64,000 nucleotides of DNA. Source: Malus domestica (taxonomy: Eukaryota; Streptophyta; Magnoliopsida; Rosales; Rosaceae). Below the pieces are notes generated by a model that worked only from the letters and a program-made list of their open reading frames with translations, was not told where the DNA came from and did not search any database. The position numbers and the translations under genes are program-made. Positions 21,305 through 32,073 of the stretch are shown in pieces (position 1 is the first letter of the stretch; each line of letters begins with the position of its first letter). The stretch covers positions 34,708,001 to 34,772,000 of the forward strand of contig NC_091663.1 in the NCBI RefSeq assembly GCF_042453785.1, given 5' to 3'.

Positions 21305-21575
21305 ATGGTTAATACATTATCGCTCGTCCGTTTTCTGGTCATTCTTGTTCTTTTCGGTTCAGGTAACGTCAACAAATTATCTGCACATGGGAAGGGTATA
21401 CTTTTGTATACTTCATGTTTTTTTCCTTTGAAAAAATTGTATTGTAGCTTCTAGTTTGGTGGCAACGAGACCGATGGATGAAGGTGTTCGCCTCCTAAAT
21501 TCGCCATGGATCTCGTGGGCATGTTGGGAATTTACTCGAACAAGAAACTGGTGGATGCGAGTATGCCACTACTAG
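21305..21575 (+). CDS. Possible small secreted peptide gene, two exons
   Basis: Exon 1 (21305-21362) encodes a typical signal peptide, MVNTLSLVRFLVILVLFG. A GTAACG donor follows in phase 1, and the acceptor TTGTAG leads into exon 2 (21448-21575, stop TAG). The predicted product is about 61 aa, and the mature part has only two cysteines. TATAAATA stands about 95 bp upstream. Exon structure, intron phase and signal peptide match the gene at 27008-27319. It may be a decayed or diverged member of the same defensin-like family. No known peptide motif is recognised, and it could be a pseudogene. Confidence 0.4.
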
Positions 21576-23595
21576 ATGCCACAAGTAGACAGGATCTGAA
21601 TGATTGAGATTCCGCTTGAATTCGACCTAACCAAGAGATTGTGTCATTGAGTGAGAGTGACTCAAATCAAGGTTATTTCTTTACCTTAAAGATAAGGACT
21701 TTACTTATGTGGAGAGATGTAACAATATGTAAATGGTAGGGTTGCTAGAAGTGCAACTGACAGAAGAAAGTAAATGGCTGGTATTGTAGATTGCTTGTAA
21801 ACTAAATGACTGGGAATGAGTTGTACAAAAATGTATTTATTTAAAGTACAAAACATTGTAAGTACAAAGGGATGCCAAATACAAGGTTGGAGCTTGTTCC
21901 CGAGGGATCGGGCAAGTTGCTCTAGTCTTATGGCAATTTCTGGTGGTTTGGGAATGGCTTGGAAGGTTGTGAATAAAACTACAAAGGAAATCGATACTAC
22001 CAGGTGAGCAGCAGAGCTAAAAACAAAGAAAGTAAAGGGTGCTTGGCTAAAAGTAAATGTCTACAAGGAGATTGGAGAGTTGATTTGAGTAGAGTTGTTT
22101 GATTGATTGTTTGAGTGTCTATAATCCTTGAGCCTCTACTTTTTTTATATAGAGATTTGAGAGAACCTCTTTGCTGAGAACATTGAACTTGCATGATAGA
22201 ACTCCACTGCCAACTTGCATGTGAAATAATATTAAAATAGGCAGGCTTGCATTTCCACCACATGTTTCCACCACATGTCCATCTCCCACTTGCAAATAAA
22301 TAATAATTAAAAGAAGCAAGTTGGCTTCTTTCACCATATGTCCACTGCCAGAATGTCTGCGTGTTGCCTTCCAATCCACTTGCAATGAGAAAACATGCAA
22401 TTGTTTTGATTAAACAAAAATCTTGGCACACCTCCACCACCCAAACAAAAGAGAAAAACATTATTTTAATGTCAAACTATCCCACTAGATGCAACCAAAT
22501 ATCTTCTAAGTAAGCATTTTTGCATAATAATCCTCCAAATACCCTATCTTGCCTGAATGCCCTAAATAAGTAAAATTGTGCACATTTTAGGAGCAAACAG
22601 TGAACAGAAGGCACTTGCGGTTCAACGTTAGAAGATGTCAAATGTGAAATTCCAGGGCCGAGTCAATCATGCACTGAGAAATGTATCTCTAGATTTCCTC
22701 AGTATCGCGTAACTAAGGGAGTTTGCCAAGAAATCTACAAGCTTCCCAGAATTGGAAATATGTTATATTGCTTATGCTCATATCCGTGCTAGATTCTCTC
22801 CCTCTCTTCATGGATTATCAATAAGAAAGAAAGAAAACAAAATATCTATACCCTGTTTAATATCTATTTGATTTTTAGTGTTTACGTTTTAATTTTTGTT
22901 TAATATATGAGGAGAATGTACGGGGAAGAGAGGATAATTGAGTACGAGTGGGAAAGAATACTGAGAGAGATAAAGAAGAATGTAAAAGATCAAGTAGATA
23001 ACGTGTGGTTAGAATTTTTTATTTATTTTATTTTTATAAATGATGATGATGAAGGATTAGACAAGTCGATCTACTCATATAATTGATCATCAAACTACAA
23101 ATAGTCTAATTTCTAGCACGCACAAAGCAATCAGAAAGAACCAACTCCCCGAGATTTAACCATCAACTACAAAACAAGAAGGTGATATCATATTTTCGCA
23201 TAACCAAATGATTGGGTGTGAGTTAGCATCATGTATTAACATTTTGATTTCATCCAACATTTAACTTATATAGTGACCTTCCATATATTTCATCCCTTGC
23301 AAAGGTGGTAAAAAGGTCTGATATTAATCAAGGGAAATAATCAACAATATCCTGTAGATTTATTTGTAAATGTGACATAGTATTTGAAACCATCTATTGA
23401 TTTACAAAGTGCTGGACCTCAAAAATCACTATGCACAACTTGAAAAGGAATACAGAATTTTTTCAGAAGATGAGAAAGGAAGTTTTCTAAATTTTTCCTC
23501 TAAACAACTTTGACACATTGTAGGTAAGAAATCCTTCACAACTGACACTTTGGACTTAATAAGTATGAGAGATAATATTGACTTGAAGGGATGAC
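21576..23595. other. Intergenic, no gene recognised
   Basis: The reading frames are short and uncharacteristic. On the plus strand, 22180-22400 contains short degenerate repeats of CACTTGCA/CCACATGT type. Confidence 0.4.
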
Positions 23596-23937
23596 TTAGG
23601 GGTGGTTTGGGAGTGAGGTGCTTAAAAAAAAACACCCATGAAAAAAAGCTGTGAGGGTTTTAGGTGTTTGGTAAACTAAAAAAAATGGCTTATTTTGGAA
23701 GCTGCTGTGAGAATAAGCTGAAATCAAAGGAAAAAGTTGAAGCTGCTATTTGCAGCTTTGGAAAACTGGCTTTTTTTTCAAAGCACACAGAGCTACAGTG
23801 CTCCTTTAATGAAAAAACTCACTATCAGACTGTTTTTTTTTTTTTCCAAAAGCACTTTTACAAAAAAGTTTACCAAACACTTTGCTGATTTATTTCACAA
23901 CCGCTTATTCTCACAGCACAGCCGCTTATTCTTACAG

Positions 23938-24482
23938 CCATGGAATTAAATATCGATATTATCGGCGAAATATCGCCGATAATATCGTTTTTTTCCAACA
24001 GCGATATTTTCAAAGTATTCAAATTGATTATCGTGATAATATCGCGATATTATCAATAATATCGATAATATCGCTCTCTCTCTCACCGTCGTCGGAACTG
24101 CAGCCGAGCTCCGTCGTCGCAGCTGCCAAGATCTGCGCCTCTCACAGGTGGTGATGGTGCTCGCCGGAGTGTGCGCCACGGTGGAGGTCACGGTGTCGTC
24201 CGCCATTCTTGCAGAGGCGGGAGAGAGAAGACTGATGATGTGTGATGATGGTGGTGTCGTCCTCGAGCTGCTCGAGTCGAGCAGATGGTGCTACTGCTGT
24301 GTGTGTGTGTGGTCACGGCAAGAGAGGGAGAGAGGTAAGAGGATTTTGAGAGAGAGAGAGAGAGAGAGAGACAGTGCAGAGAAGAGAGAGAGAGTCGAAG
24401 TGAGTGAGAGAAGGAAATGGCTTGGTCCCTGGTGTGGATTTGCACTTTGAAGTGTGTCTGTGCGTGTGTGTGTGTAGAAGTG

Positions 24483-24517
<35 letters not shown>

Positions 24518-25130
24518 CCGAGAGAAATCCACACTTTGAAGTGTGTGTGTAGAAGTGGGATGTGTGTGTGTGTGTGTTATTGAAGTGTGTGTCTGTGCGT
24601 GTGTGTGTGTGTAGAAGTGGGATGTGTGTGTGTGTGTTATTGAAGTATGTATCGTGGGGTGTGTGTGTGTGTTATCCAAGAGAAGAAAAAAAAAATCCAA
24701 ACCTGCTTTCAAAATATCCAGCCCATGTGTCAGTCCGTGTGTGTTATCCGAGAGAAAAAAAAATGTAATGTATAAAGTTTAAAATATTGTACTAATTCAT
24801 TATATATAAATGATTATGGTGTGTTTAAATTTCTTTCATTAATTACTAAAAATTTTCTACACTCACAATGTTTGCCAGCTCGCTATATAATCAACTTGAT
24901 AATGTTAAATCCATCATGCAATGCATTTCCTTCCAATTTTTTTGTGATAAACTAATAGATAATTGACTAAATAAACATCCTGCAAAGTTTCAATAAAAAT
25001 TTCCAAGTTTTTCTTACAATTTCCGTGGTTTCCATGTAATTTTTATCGATATCGATATTATCCCGATATTTCCATCGATATTTCCGTGTTTTCGGACTAC
25101 CGATATTTCCGATATTACCGATATTTTCTT
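23938..25130. mobile_element. Nested element with CGATAT-rich ends
   Basis: Both ends are dense in CGATAT-type motifs. The left end holds a perfect 15-bp stem with a 4-nt loop (23954-23987). CTTACA occurs next to both ends (about 23932 and 25135) and may be part of a target duplication. The interior has GC-rich sequence, GA repeats (about 24345-24370) and TG microsatellites. No transposase is seen and the class is uncertain. Confidence 0.45.
24460..24680 (+). repeat. TG-rich microsatellite cluster
   Basis: Several TG tracts are separated by repeated GAAGTGTG and TAGAAGTGGG segments inside the nested element. Confidence 0.85.
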
Positions 25131-25539
25131 CCTTGCTTACAACAATATTTTTTCAAAGCACAACAATACCAAATCAGCCCTTAGTAAGTCTGCTATGCCA
25201 CTTTGGACTTAATATGCAATTGGGTGAAGGGCTTGATGCTTTGGTGATGGACTGAAGGAAGCAAGTGAAAGATGGGATACAATCCATTATTTCATAGGCC
25301 TTTGAATATAATTCTCCCTGTGGCTTTGTCCTGAATTCAAAAGGAAAATGCATCGAAAATCAACCAATAGGTATTGTCCAAACAAAGTCTATACACATAC
25401 ACTAAGTTATGAGACAACTTTGGAACATATAACAGTGAATTCAACTTAAGAGGATGAACTTGAGTTCAAAGGACTGAATTCCCTGTATGGGACACTTGCA
25501 AACCTTCACCATTAGCTGTTTGCACTGTTTCATTCAGTG

Positions 25540-25990
25540 GATAAGGTCATGCCAAGGACAAATTGATGAGATTAGTGGTCATGTGGTTTGTAGCACCTGA
25601 ATCTGTGAGCCAAACTTGTGGAGCAGATGGTGGTGCAGACATAGAGCTTGACACAGCATTTGACACATGAGATGGAATAGAAGGTGGCAAGACAGTAGAC
25701 ATATTGGATGGCATTGCATATATTTGATTTTCTCCAGGGAAACTAGAATGCATAGCAGTCATATGTGGTGTAAGTGTATAATTCCTATTTCTGTATAAGC
25801 AAAGTGACAGCACTATGATTTATCCTATTGCAAATTTGACAAGGTTTAGAAGAACTAGTGTTTCTGTAAACACAATTAGCCGCACCGTGTCCTTGTTGAG
25901 CACACAATTGGCAAGTGATTGTAGATGAGGATACTCCAGTGTGAAGTTGAGATGGATTTCCCAAAATTCCAGGAGTATACTTATGCGTTA
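25540..25990 (-). pseudogene. Copia gag/protease remnant
   Basis: On the minus strand a zinc knuckle of C-x2-C-x4-H-x4-C type (CQLCAQQGHGAANC, about 25915-25875) is followed within about 250 bp by WLTDSGATNHMT (near 25600). The latter is the active-site motif of Copia aspartic protease. The order gag zinc knuckle, then protease, is that of Ty1/Copia. No reverse transcriptase or LTRs are seen, so this is a fragment. Confidence 0.7.
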
Positions 25991-26432
25991 CAGGTTTAGG
26001 TTAGAGTACCTTTGACCTTGGTTATACTAAAACCTGCCTTTGCCTTTTGATTTGGAATAGAAAAGGTCGATTGCCTCCATTAGCCCACCCCTTTACCAAA
26101 ACCTATAGCTTCGCCGTTGTAAACGACGGTGTTTTATGGTGGTACTACTACAACGACAAGCGACCAAGTGATTTTCATTAACGAAAGCAGAAAGAAATCA
26201 GTCCATAGGCAACATCAGCGAAGTAATCGGGTTGTGCTTGTTAGACATTTCCTTGTAGCCTATGCAACACGTATGCATGCAACACTGATGACTTGCTTTA
26301 AGACTTGTTTATACACCATTAAATGGAAAATATTTGGATATTTCCTATAAGGAATAATATTTCCCTTCAAACAAATCACAATTAGGCGAGTATACTTAGC
26401 TTTTCTTTTTGTGCTTATTGTGTTATCTTGGT

Positions 26433-26830
26433 ACACTTGATTTACATGTAAGACGGAATGACTCCTTGCATAGAAGGAGCTAATTTAGTAGTGTTTATTT
26501 GTAGTTTACCATGTAGGTCTCGCTATAATATGTGCTTGTTTAACATTTCCTTATCTCCTGTGCAACATTAATCATTAATACATTGTTGGTGACTTGTAAG
26601 AATACATTCATCTTGCAGCTAAATCACAGTTTGACATATATACAAATCTTTTTCCTTTTGTGCTTTTTGTGAGTGATTTATGTGTATGTGTCAAATACAC
26701 TTGATTTACATGTAAAACGGAATGACTCCTTGCATAGAAGGAGCTAATTTAGTAGTGTTTATTCGTAATTTACCATGTAGGTCTCGCTATAATATGTGTT
26801 GTTTAATTTCCTTATCTCCTGTGCTACGTG
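26433..26830 (+). repeat. Direct repeat upstream of the defensin-like gene
   Basis: A segment of about 135 bp starting ACACTTGATTTACATGTAA at 26433 recurs at 26697 (offset 264) with a few substitutions and small gaps. It holds no coding capacity and lies just upstream of the gene at 27008. Confidence 0.8.
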
Positions 26831-27007
26831 ACAAATTGTAATTCACAACTAAAAAGGAATGGATCCTTATAGATTTGCCCATTAATTTTTATTTTTAATT
26901 TACGATGTATGTCAAGAAATATTGTGATACAAAGACAAGATCACAGGCTCATAGCTATTTGTAGGTTTTCTTTTGCTCATAAAATGCTTACATTTTAAAT
27001 GTTTAAG

Positions 27008-27319
27008 ATGGCCAAATCATTTTCACTCCTCAGCTTTCTATTCATTCTTGTTCTTCTGTGTTCAGGTAACTACTTGGTCCTCCACATCCTATAGCAAATA
27101 TCCATGCATGCCAAATTAACTTGTCATACATATGTGCAGCTACTACTGATGTGAAGAGATGCAAAGTGGTGATAGCGGATTATCGCTGCAATTAATAATA
27201 CACGGTATGACGAGAAATGTGAAGAAAAATGTTGGTTGCAAGACCTCAGCAGCTCGTCGAAATGCGAAAATGCCCCCGGCGTGTCTGGTGACATATTTTG
27301 CACATGCATGGTTCATTGA
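27008..27319 (+). pseudogene. Defensin-like (LCR/DEFL) peptide gene with a frameshift
   Basis: Exon 1 (27008-27065) encodes a signal peptide (MAKSFSLLSFLFILVLLC) and ends in phase 1 at GTAACT. Exon 2 starts at 27140 after TGTGCAG. Its frame has a C-x8-C pair and then hits TAA at 27193. One frame over, the sequence continues with a further cysteine-rich stretch, C-x3-C-x10-C-x11-C-x-C, ending in TGA at 27317. A single extra base near 27190-27195 explains the break. The layout (signal peptide, one intron after it, short Cys-rich second exon, CTC near the end) is that of plant LCR/defensin-like genes. It is either a real pseudogene or a one-base sequencing error. Confidence 0.65.
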
Positions 27320-27719
27320 GATTAGGGTTTCTCTTTTATGTTATATTGATTACACTCGACGGAATCCGCATAGGGTTGGTCGAGTTTATGCAATTGTCCA
27401 CCTCACCATTATTGAACATGAAATTGTCTAATTCTTCTTTGATGTTTTCCTTAAGCATGGAACGGCAAGATCAAAATGCCTCAAAATGGCATGCGGACTT
27501 CATCTGGATCCCAAGAGGAAAATACAATGAATTCGCCTTTGTACACATTTGATTAGCTATCACGTATTAGACGACATTCACTAGCCCAAACGATTAAACA
27601 TCTAATCAGCCAAGCTAACAATTTTTATCAAGCTTACACCATCCCGATCAACACGATATAAAATTAAAGATCTTAAACCATAAAAAAAATGCATATGATA
27701 CAGAGGTATCTAGCAATAA

Positions 27720-28916
27720 CTAGTAAGAATTGAAAACCATAATTCCCAACATTATCAGTAGGACAGATGGTGGGGAAACATAAGATAAACTCGATGCTGA
27801 TGGGGTCAGCTGTGGTCGTCCGATTCCTTGGGTACTTTGTGTTGGAGCTTCTGATTCATCTGATGGAGATGCTGGCTGCAGATCATCAGATGTTCCAGAT
27901 TCTGGTGCAGGACCTGATGCAACTGCCTTAGAAGCTGTCCATCAATTCCAAGATATCAACGTTAGTACTATAGCCTTCATAAAAAAGAGTAAGTCTTCTT
28001 TGAAATTTAAAAGAAAATTAGCTAGTAATCAATAAATATTACCTCTTGGACTTGAAGAAGCTGTTGGTGGAGGAGTTAGCCCTAGTAACGAAGGACCTGC
28101 CAGTTCAAGTACTAGTTAACACGTTGGCACAAAGTCTCAGCCAATCTAGATGGGTCATGTAAGTCACAATATGTCGGACAATTGCCCAATTTAATAAGTC
28201 TAGTCTTTATATGTACTAGTTAACCGAAAATAAGACACGAGAGTCCATTTTAATTGATTAGTCTTGTCTTGTCTCAACACTAAACGAGGTTTAAATTTTT
28301 ACATTCTTAGAATAACATGAATTTGAACATACCTGGAGCAGGTAAAGGACTACCAGAGGCTGCAGATTGAGAAGAAAAAAATCGCAAAATTAGATTTCGA
28401 CTACAAGTGAATTATTGTCACCTAAAGTATGAATGAGTTTGTTAAAGGGTACTTGGCAAAACACTTTCAAGATACAACAAAGTATGAAATATTCGATTTG
28501 CAAAACCAAATTATATTCCCATAGAAATAACTAGAAAGAAATTGTATGAATGTGATGAAGAGAGAAGAGAAAGCAAGGAAATTTTGTAGACAACAAATTT
28601 CTGAATGATTCTTCTTTTCTGCCAATGTTACCAATATATAGAGTATTGCACCCATTAGACACATCATTTAGTTTGAGTATGTCTTTTCACTATGGAATAC
28701 AACTTATTGCAGTAATATATCCAATAGACATATTTAATACAAAACATCGATTACCCAAAGATCATATATGTTATAGAGCATGCGGTCAGGTACCCAGTCA
28801 ATGGGTATGTCTGTTAGCAACAATGAAAAGCTGCAATGCTTCAAATTGAAGAGATGCATTGGGCAAAGAACCCAGCTCTTTTCTACCAATACAAAACGCA
28901 CGCATATACATATGCC

Positions 28917-28964
<48 letters not shown>

Positions 28965-29435
28965 TTGAAATATCCTACAAGTATAACACAAAAGCAGCAA
29001 CAACAACAAAATATTTTCCCACTAAATGAGGTCGGCTATGTGAATCCTACAAGTATAACACAATTAAAAAAAAACAAAAAACTTATGTGAGTACGCACCC
29101 TTGCATTGCACTGGGACGCCTCCCATCTTACAAGCTCGAGGAAGAGAAAGCGCGAGGGTTCGGTTAATGGGCAGTTGGACAGGGACACCACCAGTTATAA
29201 GAAGACAAGCACAGTCCATGCCGGTGCCCATTAACGACTTTAACGAACTGCAACATCCGGCTGTCGGTGACCCGCCGTTGCTGGTACTCCCGGTGATGTA
29301 ATTTGCGCATGGAGTGACGCTGCTTATCATTGAGGCTGTGCATGGTGTACTAATCTGCCCATTAACCAATCTTAGTGAAATGATTAGGAGGGTAATTGGG
29401 ATTAGATTTAATCGACAATCCTTGAATGATTCCAT
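27720..29435 (-). CDS. GPI-anchored non-specific lipid-transfer protein (LTPG type)
   Basis: Four exons: 29435-29099, 28359-28333, 28096-28043 and 27934-27720. Phase-1 joins give 210 aa. Residues 1-26 are a signal peptide. The eight-cysteine motif follows in the order C, C, CC, C-x-C, C, C (STPC, TPCAN, GCC, DCAC, RACK, VQCK), all present. The next 65-70 residues are rich in Pro, Ser, Thr and Ala. A hydrophobic tail (VLLIMLGIMVF) follows, as expected for GPI-anchor addition. Such proteins carry lipids at the outer plasma membrane for cuticle or suberin formation. Intron 1 contains an AT microsatellite and a SINE. The gene looks intact and is the only intact member of a three-copy cluster here. 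Confidence 0.9.
28919..28962. repeat. (AT)n microsatellite
   Basis: About 22 uninterrupted AT units inside intron 1 of the LTPG gene. Confidence 0.95.
28992..29043 (-). mobile_element. 5'-truncated Au-type SINE with perfect target duplication
   Basis: On the minus strand it reads GGTCGGCTATGTG-like complement sequence followed by a TTGTTGTTGTTG tail, the 3' end of Au SINEs. A 20-bp direct repeat flanks it (28972-28991 and 29044-29063) without mismatch. Only about 50 bp of the SINE remain. It lies in intron 1 of the LTPG gene. Confidence 0.85.
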
Positions 29436-30294
29436 GATTTTGTCTTCAATGGAAGGCTATAGGAATTGAAATACTGGGATTTAGAACTTAGTTGGGTTTG
29501 GCTCAAGTTGAGGAGGTATTTTATAGCTGATAAAATAGAGAGGTTGAGAAAATATAAAAATGAATAGTCGGTTTTGGAGTTCAACAACTATAACTAGGTT
29601 TTTTCACACTTGGACGAATCGTCTTTTACTTATAGCATTCTCTTTTACTTCTAGTTAGCGAGAAGATATTCAATAGGGAAACATTTTTAGTGTGTACATA
29701 CGTCATGTCAAGTAGAGGGAGATTTGAATAAAAAAATTTAAAAAAAAATTTTCCTCTACTTATGTAACATATAGCGTATAACTCCGTATTCTGAACACAG
29801 AAACAAATTTCTCATTCAATAGGGTGTGCGACTGGGTGGATCTCAAGTGGGATATCATGTAAGACTATGTGAAACCAAAATATAGATAAGGATTTTTTTT
29901 TGTCAAAAAAAAAAAACAAGGATTCTCTCTTCAATTCTCTTTTTATTCTCTCCCCTTCCCTCATGTTTGAACGCTAAAGATTCCATCATGTTTGAATGTT
30001 TGAACGCTCAAGATTTCATTTTATAAATCATCTTGTAGAGAAAGAAAGAAGAAAAAAAAAACCTGTGAGAGGAGAGGTGGAGTGTAAGGAAAAAAAGAAG
30101 GAAGAGAATCTCAATCTCCCAAAAAATAGAGAGGTTTCATACTGTTGCGAACAGTGTTTAATAAATGACGAGGTATAAATTTTTACCGGAGTTTTCCTAA
30201 TTACTTTTGACTTATACCTTATTGTAAATCCTCTTAACACATTGAAGGATATAGATCCTCTGGTGCAGTAGTGAACCATTTTAACAACTTGAAC
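29436..30294. other. Upstream region of the LTPG gene, no other gene
   Basis: This is the likely promoter of the minus-strand LTPG gene. It contains AT-rich stretches and A-runs but no convincing ORF. Confidence 0.4.
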
Positions 30295-30586
30295 TGTCAC
30301 ATCCTAGCTCAGGTCCGGTTATATCCTGGACTCAACTCTATCGTAGCACGATATTGTCTGCTTTGGGTCCCAACCACGCCCTTACGATTTTGTTTCTGAT
30401 AACTCACACGAGAACCTTCCAGTTTGTCACCCATCCTAGGAATGCTCTTGCTTGAACTCGCTTAGCTTTGGAGTTCCAATGAAATCCGAAGCCAGTGAGT
30501 CTCCAAAAGGTCTCGTGCTAAAGAATGTGAGCATGTACATATAAGTCATAGATGATCCACTTTCCGGGACGATGTGAGATCTAACA
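30295..30586 (-). mobile_element. Cassandra solo LTR with embedded 5S rRNA-like sequence
   Basis: On the minus strand the segment starts TGTTAGATC and ends ATGTGACA. It contains a diverged but clear match to plant 5S rRNA (about 30505-30405), including AACTCC, TAAGCG and AGGATGGGTGAC. Cassandra TRIM elements are known to carry 5S sequence in their LTRs. No second LTR is nearby, so this is a solo LTR. I could not find a clean target duplication, which suggests age. Confidence 0.8.
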
Positions 30587-31112
30587 ACTACTTTACCGGA
30601 TAATTGATGATCAAATTATGTAAATTTTATTCAATTATATATGACGTATTCCTCTCAAATATGAATATTATATATGTTTATCAACTTTATCTTACTTTTT
30701 GCTTTGACATATCAAGTTGTTACTGGGTAGCTCCAAAAACTAAGGTAGGTAATCTGATTTTAGAACATATCATTGGGCATGCTTATTATTTATATTCTAG
30801 TAGGATGAACATTATTAATTAATGACAATTTATTATCTTATTTTATGAAAAGCTATTTTTAGTTGCCAGCAAACACTAATTCAGTTGAAGTTGGCCACCC
30901 AAATACACCAATCTTTTTTTTGACAAAAAGTACCAATTAATCTTAATTATTGTCTCAACAAAAAAATAATTCCCTATATAAATTCCATCCCATCCCTTAT
31001 CTTTCCTCACTCAAACCCAAATCAGAAATATACAAATTACACACACATCTTTTAAAATTTTAATCACCTTAGTCCATCTCTTTTCATTATTTTAAAACAA
31101 GTCAAGTTGGCC

Positions 31113-31420
31113 ATGGCATTCTAAGGGATTGAGATGGCTCTAGCCCTAGTCCTTGGGTCCATGCTATTGGGTGGAGCCGTGGCTCAGTCAAGCTGCACCA
31201 GCACAATCACAAGCCTGGTGCCTCAACTTCATTACTGGAAACTCATCAAACCCTTCATCTTCTTGCTGCTCACAGCTCTCTAATGTTGTCCAGTCATCTC
31301 CACAGTGTCTTTGCTCGTTGCTCAACGGTGGCGGCGCCTAATTGGGCATCACCATAAACCAAACACTCGCTTTGTCTTTGCCCGGTGCTTGCAAAGTGAA
31401 AACTCCTAACCGTTTTTAGA
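31113..31420 (+). pseudogene. Decayed LTPG-like lipid-transfer gene
   Basis: The reading MALALVLGSMLLGGAVAQSS (31134 on) is an LTPG signal peptide, and an upstream in-frame ATG at 31113 is cut off by TAA at 31122. After TSLVP a deletion of about 5 bases near 31225 removes the second cysteine and shifts frame. The family sequence continues in another frame (NFITGNSS, SSCCSQLSNVV, QCLCSLLNGGG), then a stop and LGITINQTLALSLPGACKV. It is clearly related to the copy at 42627 and non-functional. The C-terminal exons are absent before the retrotransposon at 32074. Confidence 0.8.
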
Positions 31421-31424
31421 ATTC

Positions 31425-32073
31425 AAAGTGAGAAAGTACTAGGGTTCCGCCGTCATCCTAACAATCCTATGTAGTTCTTCTAATTACTTATGAATTACAT
31501 ATGCATATTTTGAAAGTTAGGTTTTTCTAAAGTATATCCTACTTAGAACCTCCAACATAGAATGTATATCTAACATACAACCCGTCCGTCATGTCCAGAT
31601 TGAATGTGAACATGCAAGACTAATTAAGTTTTGTGAAAACCCTTTGAACAACCATATAACCCTTAAGATGTGTCGTCCATCCTAAGAAGTTACACATATT
31701 AACCATAAGAAACCTTAGTCAATTTTAGGGACAGTTCTCTGCCAAAATTGCATCAAATTACTTTTCTAAATATACTAATGGTCGTGAATCACTAAGACAA
31801 TTATATAATTTTAACCGGTGATTAACAACTCAAAACTTGCATGCATAAATTCATAAGCAAATTAAAAAGAGACTACATATTCTTGCTAAGGATCATGGCC
31901 TCACCCTATCAAAAAGAATTAATTACTCATATTCATAATAAAAATCACAAAGTCTTTATTGAAATAGAAAAAGAATAAAAACACCTTGAAAGTATAAGTC
32001 TTGAAATCTCTAAGTTTTGCCCCAAATATCCTCTCCAAAAATTGCATTAAAAAAAAAGAAAAAAAAAAGAAGC
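31425..32073. other. Intergenic, AT-rich, no gene
   Basis: No ORF is supported. It ends in an A-rich tract (about 32046-32070) that abuts the insertion site of the retrotransposon. Confidence 0.4.

Larger units (their letters stand above)
23599..25180 (+). mobile_element. Tourist-like (PIF/Harbinger) MITE carrying a nested insertion
   Basis: The left end GGGGTGGTTTGGG and the complement of the right end (GGGCTGATTTGGT) are imperfect terminal inverted repeats. The trinucleotide TTA lies outside both ends (23596-23598 and 25181-25183), the target duplication of PIF/Harbinger elements. An internal inverted repeat (GTGTTTGGTAAACT near 23661 and its complement near 23867) adds hairpin potential. 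About 1.2 kb of unrelated sequence (about 23938-25130) interrupts the right half. Confidence 0.6.

Noticed and set aside
24188..24768. ORFs rich in Thr-His or Val-Cys
   Set aside because: Microsatellite translation in the nested element.
30405..30505. 5S rRNA gene
   Set aside because: Diverged and embedded in a Cassandra LTR; single copy without normal flanking spacer, so not a functional rRNA gene.
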